This document shows, piece after piece, positions 53,032 to 62,724 of a stretch of 64,000 bases of DNA (positions are counted from its first letter, which is position 1; the number at the start of each line of letters is the position of its first letter). The position numbers were made by a program, and so were the translations under genes. The stretch covers positions 186,001 to 250,000 of the forward strand of contig NZ_SRHX01000002.1 in NCBI RefSeq assembly GCF_004565475.1, in the 5' to 3' direction. The stretch comes from Lonepinella koalarum. GTDB lineage: Bacteria > Pseudomonadota > Gammaproteobacteria > Enterobacterales > Pasteurellaceae. The notes under the pieces are model-generated. The model saw only the letters and a program-made list of their open reading frames with translations, made no database searches and had not been told where the DNA came from.

Positions 53032-54084
53032 ATGTCAAAATTTAATGATGTAATGAAAGAATTACAAAAATCCTTTAACACTGGCGTGTCATTTATGTTG
53101 CCTTCGGTAGTCGTCGGTGGGATTTTTCTTGCACTCTCTTTATCCACAGGGGAAGCCACCGATACAGGGATGAATGTCACCAATTCCTTTATGAAAAATC
53201 TTGGTGATTTAGGGATTGCAGGTTTCACCATTATGATTCCATTGCTATCGGGTTTTATCGCTAATTCCATCAGTGGCAAACCTGCTCTTGCTCCTGCCAT
53301 GATTTTGGGTTATCTCGCCAACACACCTGTCGGTGATGATGGTATTAAAACGGGTTTCCTAGGGGCGATGATTATGGGCGTTGCCGTGGGTTATTTTGTG
53401 AAATGGTGTAAAACCTGGAAAGTGTCCAACACCATAAAAACCATTATGCCCATTCTGATTATTCCTATTGTAACCACATTAACCCTTGGCATGCTTTATA
53501 TTTACGTGATCGCTGTCCCCATTGGTTATGCCATGCAATGGTTGGTGGTGCAACTGGGTAATTTACAAGGTAGCAGTGCCATTCTCCTTGGTTTAATTAT
53601 CGGGGCAATGACTGCTGTAGATATGGGCGGACCAATTAATAAAACGGCTACGGCATTTACCTTGGCTTTGATGGCAGAAGGTGTTTTTGCACCCAATGGC
53701 GCTCATCGCATTGCGGTCGCAATTCCGCCACTTGCTATGGCGATTTCCACGTTCATTGATCGCAAAAAATACAGTTCAGAAGATAGAGATCTCGGTATTT
53801 CAGCGTTCTTTATGGGCTTAATTGGGATCACTGAAGGGGCAATTCCTTTTGCGGTAAAAGACATGAAACGAGTCTTGCCTGCGATCATTATTGGCAGTGC
53901 GGTCGGTGGTGCATTGGGCATGATTAATAACGTTGAAACCCTTGTTCCGCACGGTGGTTTAATTGTGTTGCCAGCCGTCAATGGCAAACTGTGGTACTTC
54001 CTTGCCATGCTTATCGGTACACTCGTTTCCGTTGCCATTCTACACTTTACTAAACCTAATCTTGAAGAAAATATGGAGAAATAA
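53032..54084 (+). CDS. PTS fructose-family EIIC component
   Basis: The 350-residue membrane channel has about nine hydrophobic spans. Family segments include FNTGVSFMLPSVVVGGIFLA near residue 15, FIANSISGKPALAPAMILGY near 77, AVDMGGPINKTATAFTLAL near 196 and FMGLIGITEGAIPFAVKD near 261. It translocates and, with EIIB, phosphorylates a ketose or hexitol. The aldolase-family gene follows after two bases. AGGAG precedes the ATG. Confidence 0.94.
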   Translation: MSKFNDVMKELQKSFNTGVSFMLPSVVVGGIFLALSLSTGEATDTGMNVTNSFMKNLGDLGIAGFTIMIPLLSGFIANSISGKPALAPAMILGYLANTPVGDDGIKTGFLGAMIMGVAVGYFVKWCKTWKVSNTIKTIMPILIIPIVTTLTLGMLYIYVIAVPIGYAMQWLVVQLGNLQGSSAILLGLIIGAMTAVDMGGPINKTATAFTLALMAEGVFAPNGAHRIAVAIPPLAMAISTFIDRKKYSSEDRDLGISAFFMGLIGITEGAIPFAVKDMKRVLPAIIIGSAVGGALGMINNVETLVPHGGLIVLPAVNGKLWYFLAMLIGTLVSVAILHFTKPNLEENMEK

Positions 54085-54086
54085 AA

Positions 54087-55358
54087 ATGAAAAAATTACC
54101 GATTAAAACCGTCGTCGAATCCTTGTTAAAACTACAACAAACAGGCGACAGTGCTACCTTGCTCGGTATCGGACCGATGTCCAAAAACTGTGTGCAAGCC
54201 GCATTAGAGTTATCCAAAGAATATGATTATCCCGTAATGTTTATCGCCAGTCGTAATCAAGTGGATTTGGACGAACTTGGCGGTGGCTATGTCAACGGCT
54301 GGAATCAATTTAGCTTTGCCAAAGCTGTAAAAGACGTGGCAGATGAGATTCAATACGACAATTTATATTATCTTTGCCGAGATCATGGTGGCCCTTGGCA
54401 ACGAGATAAAGAACGTAACGATCATTTGCCTGTTGACCAAGCCATAGCGTTAGGACAACAATCTTACATTGGCGATATTGAAGCAGGTTTTGATTTGCTG
54501 ATGATTGACCCCACCAAAGACCCGTTTGAAGTAGGCAAAGTCATTCCGCTGGATACCGTATTGGAAAGAACCGTGGAACTCATTGATTTCTGCGAAAAAG
54601 CTCGCAAACAACGTGGCATTGGCGAAATTGGTTACGAAGTGGGAACAGAAGAAACCAACGGCGGTTTAACGTCCACAGAAACCTATGAAGAATTTATTTT
54701 ACGGCTACAAAAAGAACTCACTGCTCGCCAATTGCCAATGCCAACCTTTATTGTGGGACAAACTGGCACACTAGTGCGAAAAACCGAACAAGTGGGTAGT
54801 TTCAATTTTGACAATGCCTATAATTTGGCAAAAATGGCGAAAAAATACAATGTGGGATTAAAAGAACATAATGGCGATTATCTGGATGATAAATCGTTGT
54901 TAGAACACATTCCATCGCAAATCACTGCTACTAATGTGGCACCACAATATGGCAGCGTAGAAACTCGAGCTTATTTGAATTTAGCAGAAGTGGAACAAAA
55001 ATTGGTGCAACAAGGACTAATCAAACAGCCGTCCAATACTCGCCAAGTGTTGCTGGAAGAAGCGGTACGCTGTGAACGTTGGCGGAAATGGATGATTGGC
55101 GACCAAACCAAATTAACCCTTGCAGAGATTGCGGATAATCCTGACATTGCCGAAGAAATTTTAGATATTGCAGGGCATTACAATTACAACAATGACCGAG
55201 TGAAAGGCGAAATTGAGCAACTTTATCAAAATTTAGCTGAACATCATATTGACGGTAAACGTTATGTGATTGATTTCTTAAAACGCCCAATGCGAGATTA
55301 TGTGGAATGTTATAATTTGACAGGGGTCACTTCACGGATTAAGGCATTGTTAAGTTAA
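54087..55358 (+). CDS. GatZ/KbaZ-family protein (tagatose-bisphosphate aldolase non-catalytic subunit family)
   Basis: The 423-residue protein belongs to the GatZ/KbaZ family. Segments include LLGIGPMSKNCVQAALELS near residue 21, IASRNQVDLDELGGGYVNGW near 55, and LYYLCRDHGGPWQRDKERN near 94. YEVGTEETNGGLTS near 185 and VGLKEHNGDYLDD near 261 contain likely metal or substrate residues. In enteric bacteria GatZ/KbaZ supports the GatY/KbaY aldolase, but no gatY-type gene or kinase is here. Stand-alone relatives have been described as ketose-phosphate or tagaturonate epimerases, so a C4 epimerase of a PTS-imported ketose phosphate is a reasonable inference. Last gene of the PTS operon. Confidence 0.88.
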   Translation: MKKLPIKTVVESLLKLQQTGDSATLLGIGPMSKNCVQAALELSKEYDYPVMFIASRNQVDLDELGGGYVNGWNQFSFAKAVKDVADEIQYDNLYYLCRDHGGPWQRDKERNDHLPVDQAIALGQQSYIGDIEAGFDLLMIDPTKDPFEVGKVIPLDTVLERTVELIDFCEKARKQRGIGEIGYEVGTEETNGGLTSTETYEEFILRLQKELTARQLPMPTFIVGQTGTLVRKTEQVGSFNFDNAYNLAKMAKKYNVGLKEHNGDYLDDKSLLEHIPSQITATNVAPQYGSVETRAYLNLAEVEQKLVQQGLIKQPSNTRQVLLEEAVRCERWRKWMIGDQTKLTLAEIADNPDIAEEILDIAGHYNYNNDRVKGEIEQLYQNLAEHHIDGKRYVIDFLKRPMRDYVECYNLTGVTSRIKALLS

Positions 55359-55380
55359 TCATATAAATGAAATATAATCT

Positions 55381-55388
55381 AAACCGCG
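55381..55388 (+). terminator. left arm of a terminator interrupted by the IS element
   Basis: AAACCGCG (55381-55388) can pair with CGCGGTTT (56825-56832), which is followed by T. The IS element at 55408-56814 sits in what would be the loop. I infer an original terminator for the PTS operon split by the insertion. Confidence 0.4.
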
Positions 55389-55434
55389 GTGAAAATTTTT
55401 GTAGATTTGATCTGCACCCCAAAAAGTTAGACAC

Positions 55435-56305
55435 TTACATCAAGGACTGACGACGATATTGTATCGGACTCAGTCCTTTTAATTTTAACTGAATACGTTC
55501 TTCATTGTAATAGTGAACATACTCATCAATCATGATTTTAATTTCATCAACGGTCTTAAAAGATCTTCCGTAAAAACGTTCCGTTTTCATTCGACCGAAA
55601 AACTTTCCATTGCCGCATTATCTAAGCAGTTCCCTTTTCGGGACATGCTTTGCACTATCCCATTTTCTTGCAATATTCGCCGATAAGCTCGCATTTGATA
55701 ATGCCAACCTTGATCCGAATGGAGGAGATCGTTTTCTCGCCTTTTGAACGCTTTTTCAATGCTTTTTGCAACATCGTTTCCACTAATGCCCAGTTTGGAC
55801 TTTGGCTTGCATGATGTGCGATGAGTTCATTGTTAAATGTATCTAACATCGGCGAAAAGTAGAGTTTATTGCCATCTTCTGCCTTGAACTCCCTAATATC
55901 TGTTAACCATTTCTCATTCGGTTTGCTGGCGGTAAAATCACGTTTAAACCGATTTTCGGCAATTCTTCCAACTTCACCACGATAGGCATTATATTTTCGG
56001 CATTTTTTGCTTTTCACTTGCAAGCCCATTTCTCGCATAAGACGTTGAATTTTCTTGTGATTTACACCTTTCAACACTTCTTTTACACGGCGATAACCAT
56101 ATTCAGGGTGTTTTGCTTTTATCTTCCGAATTTCCGCTCTAAGCACTTCATCTTTATCCGTTTTAGGCTTGATATGATAGAAAAATACACTACGGGGAAT
56201 CCCTGCAGTTTCAAGCAACAACGTCAATGGATAGCGTAATCTTAAGGCTTGGATGGCTTCTGCCGTTTCCTGTCTTCTCGTTTGATAATCTCGTCCAACT
56301 TTTTT
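55435..56305 (-). pseudogene. IS3-family transposase OrfB (DDE integrase), frameshifted
   Basis: The frame follows the AAAAAAG slippage site and reads through AEAIQALRLRYPLTLLLETA, HPEYGYRRVKEVL and the first catalytic Asp in KWLTDIREFKAEDG. A frameshift near 55760, in an A-rich run, displaces [19 protein letters not shown] with the second Asp. A missing T near 55612 breaks [16 protein letters not shown] with the catalytic Glu. The product ends at the stop 55437-55435. With these two lesions no intact OrfAB can be made. Confidence 0.85.
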
Positions 56306-56760
56306 AGAAAGTCGTTCTCCGCTCTCAATCTCAGGTTTTCAAGCTCAAGTTCTTCTAGCCGATTCTTGGGTTTTGGAGGCATTTTAGGATATTTTGGTTT
56401 CATCGTTTGGCGACCCTTTGATTTAGATAATAAGCCATTTATACCTTGTTTTTCAAAGAGTTTCAACCATTGGCTAATCATTTTGGAACTACTTAAACCA
56501 AAATGTAACGCCGCACCACGACCTGAAAATTGACCTAAGAGTACGCTTTGAACAACGTTAAATTTGAACTCTGGAGAATACGTTTGTTTGTGATGTCGAA
56601 CAGCTAATCCACTACTGCCTGAATGTTTGAATTGCACAATCCATTGTCTAACCGTTTCAGGGGGTAGGTTAAAATGTTTTCGTGTTATAGATAGGCTTTC
56701 GTGATTTGTGAAGTAAAAATCAACGACTTGTTGTTTAAATGCTTGGTTGTATTTAGTCAT
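56242..56760 (-). CDS. IS3-family transposase OrfA
   Basis: The 172-residue OrfA has a helix-turn-helix (FTNHESLSITRKHFNLPPET near residue 17) and a second one near 78 (GRGAALHFGLSSSKMISQWL), followed by a leucine-rich coiled coil (LEELELENLRLRAENDFLKK). I start at ATG 56760 (MTKYNQAF); upstream codons run into the terminal repeat. It overlaps the slippery AAAAAAG near its 3' end, where -1 frameshifting would yield OrfAB. Confidence 0.88.
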   Translation of the reverse strand: MTKYNQAFKQQVVDFYFTNHESLSITRKHFNLPPETVRQWIVQFKHSGSSGLAVRHHKQTYSPEFKFNVVQSVLLGQFSGRGAALHFGLSSSKMISQWLKLFEKQGINGLLSKSKGRQTMKPKYPKMPPKPKNRLEELELENLRLRAENDFLKKLDEIIKREDRKRQKPSKP

Positions 56761-56865
56761 AAAAATCTGCACCTTACTTAGTTGGTTATAGTCCAACTTT
56801 TGGGGTGCAGATCAATTTGTTCAGCGCGGTTTTTCAGTCTTGAATTTAAAATTGATATAAGAACC

Positions 56866-58875
56866 CTACACTACGCCCCCTTTTAATAATCGTCGCATCC
56901 AACTTCGATTTCCCACTAAATTATGTAAAATATCTTCACTTAATGGCAAAGGTTCGCCGTAAATTAATGAACCGAGTAGTTCTCCAAGCAAAGGTGCGGA
57001 GGTTAAACCTCGAGAACCTAAAGCACCGATGAAATATAAATTCAGGTGGTTAGCTGCGGGTACAATGGGTTGTTTTCTACGACGCAAGTTATAGATATTT
57101 TTGTAATCAATACATTGCTGTTCAAAATTGGGTACATTGCCGATTAAAGGCATGCGATCTCGCATAGCACAGCGAACGCCTACTCGGGCGAGATTATCCG
57201 ATGTGTCCACGTCTTTTGTCCAAAGTGCAGTGATATTTTGTTGAATTTTTTGTTGGTTTTGTTGCTGTTCTTCAAGGCTAAAATGGCGAGTAGCATTGTC
57301 CCTAACGTGGCTAGCACCGATACAGTGGTTCGTTTTCGCCTGATCCACTGGCGTTAAATAACCATCATAGCAAAGCACGGTGTTTAATTTGAGTAAATTC
57401 TTACTAGTGGGAATTTGACCCACTTGTCCACGCACGGGATAGGTGGGAAGCGGTTGGGTTTGAGTAAAGTCGCTGATTTTGTGTCCGTTCGCCAGCACGA
57501 CGATTTGATGTTGAAATTGTTCATTTTGTTGGTTGGTTAACATCCAGCTATCTTTTTGTCTCTGAAGTGCGGTAATTTTTTGCGATGTTTTTAGGGTTAA
57601 ACCTAATTTTTTCAAGTAGGCAAAGCCGTTTTGTACAAATTGGCGTGGATTGAGCCATGCCCCTTGTGGAATAAAACCGCCACCAAAGGGTAAAGGCAAG
57701 CCGACAATATCGGATAATTGTTGTTGGTTGAGCGATTGATATAGGCTTTCATGCCATTGCTGTTGCGAAATTTTGGCTAATTTCACCGCACTTTTTTGAT
57801 CGTAACCACACAATGCTACACCACAAAATTGATGTTCAAAATCAATCTGTTGAGAAAGATGACGCAGTTGTTGTTGACCGTAGGCAAAAGCATGAATGTA
57901 GAAACGAATGTTACGAAGATCGTCATCGCTTAACTGGGGATAAAATGCGCCTTGTTTGTTGCCTGATGCGTTTAAGGCAGGTTGTTCATCTTCACAATAT
58001 AAGGTGACTTTTGCGCCACGTTGTAACAGGGCAAGTGCAGTAAAAAGTGACGCAATGCCACCGCCGATAATCACTATTTCCGCTTGTCGTTCAAATTGAG
58101 CGGGGTTGAAATGATACCAAGGAAAGGCAAACTGCGGTGTATTTTTCGTGAGTTTTTGACCAGTCAAACATTCTCGTTTTTTGCCAAAACCTTTGCGTTT
58201 TTGCACGGCAAAACCAGCCTTTTCTAAGCCTTTTCGCACCGCACTTGCTGCGGTGAAAGTGGCAAGAGTACCGTTAGGTTTGCTGTAACGATACATTTGC
58301 GTATAAAGTTGCTCGTTCCACATTTCGGGATTTTTACTGGGTGCAAAACCGTCTAAAAACCATGCATCAATGCGACTTTGCATATAGTCGCCGAGTTGCG
58401 GCAATTGCTCATTAATGTCGCCAAACCAGAGATCTAACGTTGTTTCTTCAAAATGAAAACGGTAACAGCCAGCAACAATAGGTTGTTGCCATTGAGCTTG
58501 TAATTGTTGAGCAATATTGATAAATTCTGGATAAATTTGTTGGGCTTGTTTTAGTTGTTCAAGGGGAATTGGGTATTTTTCAAAGGAAATAAAAAATAGG
58601 CGTTTTAATGGGGCTTGTGGATGTTGTTGACGAAATTGGCGGAATAAATCGGTGGTAATAAGAAAATTTAAACCGGTGCCAAAGCCTGTTTCGGCAATGA
58701 CAAAATGGTGTTGTTCTGATTCTAGCCAGCGTTGCCAAAGTTGATTGCCTTGTTGAAATACATAACGGCTTTCGGCTAAACCATCTTGATTGCAAAAATA
58801 AATGTCATCAAATTGTTCAGAAACAGGGGTATTATCTTGATTAAAGTGAATTTCTGCCGATTCAACTTGTAGCAT
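56866..58875 (-). CDS. mnmC: bifunctional tRNA mnm5s2U biosynthesis protein MnmC
   Basis: MnmC converts cmnm5s2U34 to mnm5s2U34 in tRNA. The N-terminal methyltransferase domain shows [19 protein letters not shown] near residue 54 and the segment [18 protein letters not shown] near 170. The C-terminal FAD-dependent oxidase domain begins [20 protein letters not shown] near 262. I start at ATG 58875 ([11 protein letters not shown]) behind AAGGAA, giving 669 residues; a longer TTG-initiated form is less likely. It is divergent from fabB. Uptake signals at 57564, 57785 and 58238 mark a return to core DNA after the accessory region. Confidence 0.95.
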   Translation of the reverse strand: MLQVESAEIHFNQDNTPVSEQFDDIYFCNQDGLAESRYVFQQGNQLWQRWLESEQHHFVIAETGFGTGLNFLITTDLFRQFRQQHPQAPLKRLFFISFEKYPIPLEQLKQAQQIYPEFINIAQQLQAQWQQPIVAGCYRFHFEETTLDLWFGDINEQLPQLGDYMQSRIDAWFLDGFAPSKNPEMWNEQLYTQMYRYSKPNGTLATFTAASAVRKGLEKAGFAVQKRKGFGKKRECLTGQKLTKNTPQFAFPWYHFNPAQFERQAEIVIIGGGIASLFTALALLQRGAKVTLYCEDEQPALNASGNKQGAFYPQLSDDDLRNIRFYIHAFAYGQQQLRHLSQQIDFEHQFCGVALCGYDQKSAVKLAKISQQQWHESLYQSLNQQQLSDIVGLPLPFGGGFIPQGAWLNPRQFVQNGFAYLKKLGLTLKTSQKITALQRQKDSWMLTNQQNEQFQHQIVVLANGHKISDFTQTQPLPTYPVRGQVGQIPTSKNLLKLNTVLCYDGYLTPVDQAKTNHCIGASHVRDNATRHFSLEEQQQNQQKIQQNITALWTKDVDTSDNLARVGVRCAMRDRMPLIGNVPNFEQQCIDYKNIYNLRRRKQPIVPAANHLNLYFIGALGSRGLTSAPLLGELLGSLIYGEPLPLSEDILHNLVGNRSWMRRLLKGGVV

Positions 58876-59016
58876 GATTTTATTCCTTTTTAGCAAATGG
58901 TTATTTTGCTATAATATCTCACTGGTCGAACAAATCAATTTTTACTTGAAAAAATTTCATTTCGTAGTAAGTTAGCCAAAAACTTTAAAAATTTCATTCA
59001 TAAGGGAAAATAAGCA

Positions 59017-60237
59017 ATGAGAAGAGCGGTTATCACTGGGTTCGGTATTGTTTCTAGTATTGGAAACAATAAAGAAGAAGTATTAGCGTCATTAAAAGCG
59101 GGTAAGTCAGGTATTGAATTTGTGCCTGAGTTTGCCGAAATAGGAATGCGTAGTCAGGTGGCTGGTACGGTTAAATTAAATCCGGCAGAGTTAATTGATC
59201 GTAAAGTTTATCGCTTTATGGGAGATGCTGCGGCTTATGCTTATCTTTCAATGAAAGAAGCGATTGAAGATTCTGGTTTAGCCGAAGATCAAGTTTCCAA
59301 TGATCGTACTGGTTTAGTGATTGGTGCGGGTACCGGTTCTGCTCACAGCCAATTAATTGCTTGTGATGCAGTGCGTGGTCCGCGTGGTGTAAAAGCGGTA
59401 GGTCCTTATGCAGTCACTAAAACCATGGCATCTAGTGTATCCGCTTGTTTGGCTACGCCGTATAAAATTCGTGGCGTGAACTATTCCATTAGTTCTGCTT
59501 GTGCCACTTCTGCACATTGTATTGGACATGCCTTAGAACTTATTCAGTTGGGTAAACAAGATGTGGTTTTCGCTGGTGGCGCAGAAGAACTTTCTTGGGA
59601 ATGTGCAACCGAATTTGATGCGATGGGTGCAGTTTCAACCAAATATAATGCTACGCCAACTAAAGCCTCTCGTGCCTATGATGCGAATCGTGATGGCTTT
59701 GTGATTGCTGGTGGTGGCGGAGTTGTCGTCGTGGAAGAATTAGAACATGCATTAGCGCGTGGTGCCAAAATCTATGCTGAAATCGTAGGTTATGGGGCGA
59801 CTTCTGATGGTTATGATATGGTGGCTCCAAGCGGTGAAGGGGCGGAGCGTTGTATGAAACAAGCATTAGCAACGGTGGATACACCAGTAGATTATATCAA
59901 TGTACATGGTACATCAACTCCGGTGGGCGATGTGAAAGAGTTGGGTGCGATACGTAATGTGTTTGGTGAACAAAAACCAGCCATTTCTTCCACTAAATCA
60001 ATGACTGGTCATTCATTAGGGGCAGCAGGTGCGCATGAAGCGATTTATACGTTATTAATGTTGCATAATGATTTTATTGCACCAAGTATTAATATTGAAA
60101 CGCTAGACGAACAGGCGGGAGGGTTAAATATTGTGACTGAAACTAAAGAAAATGCAGGTTTACAAACTGTGATGTCAAACAGCTTTGGTTTTGGTGGTAC
60201 CAATGCCAGTTTAGTATTTAAACGTTATAATAAATAA
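59017..60237 (+). CDS. fabB: beta-ketoacyl-ACP synthase I
   Basis: FabB elongates acyl-ACP chains and is needed for unsaturated fatty acid synthesis. The 406-residue protein has the nucleophile cysteine in [20 protein letters not shown] near residue 158. The two catalytic histidines are in [15 protein letters not shown] near 296 and [13 protein letters not shown] near 331, and the ending [15 protein letters not shown] is typical. AAGGGA precedes the ATG. A strong terminator follows. Confidence 0.97.
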   Translation: MRRAVITGFGIVSSIGNNKEEVLASLKAGKSGIEFVPEFAEIGMRSQVAGTVKLNPAELIDRKVYRFMGDAAAYAYLSMKEAIEDSGLAEDQVSNDRTGLVIGAGTGSAHSQLIACDAVRGPRGVKAVGPYAVTKTMASSVSACLATPYKIRGVNYSISSACATSAHCIGHALELIQLGKQDVVFAGGAEELSWECATEFDAMGAVSTKYNATPTKASRAYDANRDGFVIAGGGGVVVVEELEHALARGAKIYAEIVGYGATSDGYDMVAPSGEGAERCMKQALATVDTPVDYINVHGTSTPVGDVKELGAIRNVFGEQKPAISSTKSMTGHSLGAAGAHEAIYTLLMLHNDFIAPSINIETLDEQAGGLNIVTETKENAGLQTVMSNSFGFGGTNASLVFKRYNK

Positions 60238-60273
60238 CTATATTATATTTGATTGACTAATTTAAATTAATTT

Positions 60274-60316
60274 AAAATAGTTGCTAGTCATCATGAGGTT
60301 AGCAACTATTTTTTAT
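60274..60316 (+). terminator. Rho-independent terminator of fabB
   Basis: AAAATAGTTGCTA (60274-60286) pairs perfectly with TAGCAACTATTTT (60300-60312) and runs into T-rich DNA. Confidence 0.9.
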
Positions 60317-60389
60317 TATGGCGGGTAACACACTGGCATTTTAACAGAATATTTAAATTAATTAATTCCTGAATAAATAAGGAGATACG

Positions 60390-62666
60390 ATGAAATTACA
60401 ACAAATTATTAAACAACATCGCTTAGAATTACTGTTTCAACAAGGTTTGTTTGGGTTTGAAAAAGAAAGCCAACGAGTGTACGCCGATGGTTCGGTAGTG
60501 ATAACCGAACACCCAAAAACCTTTGGTAACCGTTCTTATCACCCTTATATTCAGACAGATTTTGCCGAAAGTCAATTAGAACTGATTACCCCACCGAATA
60601 AAAAAATAGAAGACAGTTTGCGTTGGTTGTCCGCCATTCACGAAGTGGTATTACGCACAATTCCCGACAATGAATATATATTCCCTATGAGTATGCCAGC
60701 AGGGTTGCCATCAGCTGCTCAAATTAAAGTGGCGCAATTAGATAATCCTGAAGATGTGGCTTATCGTGAACATTTAGTTAAGTCTTATGGCAAAAATAAA
60801 CAGATGGTGAGTGGAATCCACTATAATTTTCAATTAGATGCTGAATTAGTAAAAACCTTGTTTAACGCTCAAAATGAGATACAAAGTGAGGTGGAATTTC
60901 AAAATAATTTATATTTGAAAATTGCCAAAAACTTTTTGCGTTATCAATGGGTATTGTTGTATTTGTTGTCTGCTAGCCCTATGGTGGATGATGATTATTT
61001 TAAACATGGTGTACCAGAAGATTTAAGTCCGATTGTGCGGAGTTTGCGCTCAAGCGAATATGGCTATGTTAATGCTCCTGATGTAAACGTTTCTTTTGAC
61101 AACATAAATACTTATGTGGAAAGTCTTGAACATTGTGTTAGTACAGGTAAACTGATTGCGGAGAAGGAATTTTATTCCAACGTACGTTTAAAAGGGGCAA
61201 AAAAAGCCCGTGACTTCTTGCAAACAGGAATTCAGTATTTAGAATTCCGTTTGTTTGATTTAAATCCTTTTGATCCCTATGGCATTAGCTTAAACGACGC
61301 AAAATTTATTCACTATTTTATTTTGTTAATGGCGTGGCTGGATGAAACTGCGACACAAGATGACGCGGAATTGGGTAAAGCCCGTTTATATGAAGTAGCA
61401 TTAGAGGATCCGTTTACCTCCACCGCCTATGCGGAAGAAGGGGAATTATTGTTGATTGCTTTGTTGGATATGCTCAAAGAACTGGGGGTAGAGCAAACAG
61501 TAATAGAAATTGTGCAAGAAAAATTAACTCAATTTGCTCAACCGAACAAAACACTTTGTGCTAGATTGGTCGATGAAATTATCAAATTTGGTGGCTATCA
61601 ACAGCTTGGGGCAAAATTAGCCAAACAATATAAGGCTCAAGCCTTTGAACGTTTTTATGCGTTGTCTGCTTTTGATAATATGGAATTATCTACGCAGGCT
61701 TTATTATTTGATGTCATTCAAAAAGGGATTAAAACTGAAATTTTAGATGAAAACGATCAGTTCCTTTGTTTACAACATGGTGAGCATATTGAATATGTGA
61801 AAAATGGTAATATGACCAGCCATGATAGTTATATTTCGCCATTGATTATGGAAAACAAAGTGGTCACTAAAAAAGTGTTGGCAAAAGCAGGCTTTAATGT
61901 GCCACAAAGCCTTGAATTTACCAGTCTTGAGCAAGCTATAGCAAGTTATGCTTTATTTGAGAATCGTGCTGTCGTCATTAAACCAAAATCCACTAACTAC
62001 GGCTTAGGTATCACTATTTTCCAACAGGGGGTACAGAATCCTGATGATTTCGCTAAGGCGTTGGAAATTGCGTTTCGGGAAGATAAAGAAGTCATGGTGG
62101 AAGATTATTTGGTTGGTACGGAATATCGTTTCTTTGTGTTAGGTGATGAAACATTGGCGGTATTATTGCGCGTGCCAGCCAATGTAGTCGGTGATGGCGA
62201 GCGTACTGTTGCGGAATTAGTGGCACATAAAAATAATCATCCCTTGCGTGGTGATGGTAGCCGTACACCGCTAAAACGTATTGCGTTGGGCGAAATTGAA
62301 CAGTTGCAATTAAAAGAGCAAGGCATGGATATTTTCAGTACACCAGCTCAAGGTCAGATTGTACAATTGCGTGCTAATTCTAATATCAGTACGGGGGGGG
62401 ATAGCATTGATGTGACCGATGAAATGCACCCTAGTTACAAGGCGTTAGCGGTTGGCATAGCTAAAGCAATGGGCGCATCTGTATGCGGTGTGGATTTAAT
62501 TATTCCCGATTTAACCAAACCTGCCGAGCTGAATTTGCAATCATGGGGTGTGATTGAAGCGAATTTTAATCCGATGATGATGATGCACATTTTCCCTTAT
62601 CAAGGAAAGTCTAGACGCTTGACCTTAAATGTGATTAAAATGTTGTTTCCAGAGTTGAAAATCTAG
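60390..62666 (+). CDS. gshF: bifunctional glutamate-cysteine ligase / glutathione synthetase
   Basis: GshF makes glutathione in one polypeptide and is typical of several Pasteurellaceae and streptococci. The N-terminal gamma-glutamylcysteine ligase domain covers about residues 1-450 (GLFGFEKESQRVYADG near 19, DFAESQLELITPP near 56). The C-terminal ATP-grasp domain runs from about 485 (NKVVTKKVLAKAGFNVP, VVIKPKSTNYGLGITIF) to GVIEANFNPMMMMHIFPY near the end. Length 758 is normal. A run of eight G at 62393-62400 lies within the ATP-grasp part. GGAG precedes the ATG. Confidence 0.97.
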   Translation: MKLQQIIKQHRLELLFQQGLFGFEKESQRVYADGSVVITEHPKTFGNRSYHPYIQTDFAESQLELITPPNKKIEDSLRWLSAIHEVVLRTIPDNEYIFPMSMPAGLPSAAQIKVAQLDNPEDVAYREHLVKSYGKNKQMVSGIHYNFQLDAELVKTLFNAQNEIQSEVEFQNNLYLKIAKNFLRYQWVLLYLLSASPMVDDDYFKHGVPEDLSPIVRSLRSSEYGYVNAPDVNVSFDNINTYVESLEHCVSTGKLIAEKEFYSNVRLKGAKKARDFLQTGIQYLEFRLFDLNPFDPYGISLNDAKFIHYFILLMAWLDETATQDDAELGKARLYEVALEDPFTSTAYAEEGELLLIALLDMLKELGVEQTVIEIVQEKLTQFAQPNKTLCARLVDEIIKFGGYQQLGAKLAKQYKAQAFERFYALSAFDNMELSTQALLFDVIQKGIKTEILDENDQFLCLQHGEHIEYVKNGNMTSHDSYISPLIMENKVVTKKVLAKAGFNVPQSLEFTSLEQAIASYALFENRAVVIKPKSTNYGLGITIFQQGVQNPDDFAKALEIAFREDKEVMVEDYLVGTEYRFFVLGDETLAVLLRVPANVVGDGERTVAELVAHKNNHPLRGDGSRTPLKRIALGEIEQLQLKEQGMDIFSTPAQGQIVQLRANSNISTGGDSIDVTDEMHPSYKALAVGIAKAMGASVCGVDLIIPDLTKPAELNLQSWGVIEANFNPMMMMHIFPYQGKSRRLTLNVIKMLFPELKI

Positions 62667-62685
62667 CATTAACACCATAATCTTG

Positions 62686-62714
62686 ATAGGATCTAGGCAA
62701 CTAGATCCTATTTT
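62686..62714 (+). terminator. terminator between gshF and phoH
   Basis: ATAGGATCTAG (62686-62696) pairs exactly with CTAGATCCTAT (62701-62711) across GCAA, followed by TTTATAT. It ends 11 bases before the phoH start, so it may act as an attenuator or share space with the phoH leader. Confidence 0.8.
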
Positions 62715-62724
62715 ATATAAAACT

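Larger units (their letters stand above)
55408..56814 (-). mobile_element. IS3-family (IS150 group) insertion sequence, 1407 bp
   Basis: Terminal inverted repeats begin TGATCTGCACCCCAAAA at both ends, and ATT flanks both sides as a 3-bp target duplication (55405-55407 and 56815-56817). The minus strand encodes orfA (helix-turn-helix) and orfB (DDE integrase). An AAAAAAG slippery heptamer at 56305-56299 would give the -1 frameshift producing OrfAB. orfB has two extra frameshifts, so the copy is probably dead. A decayed relative lies at 35984-36425. Confidence 0.9.
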
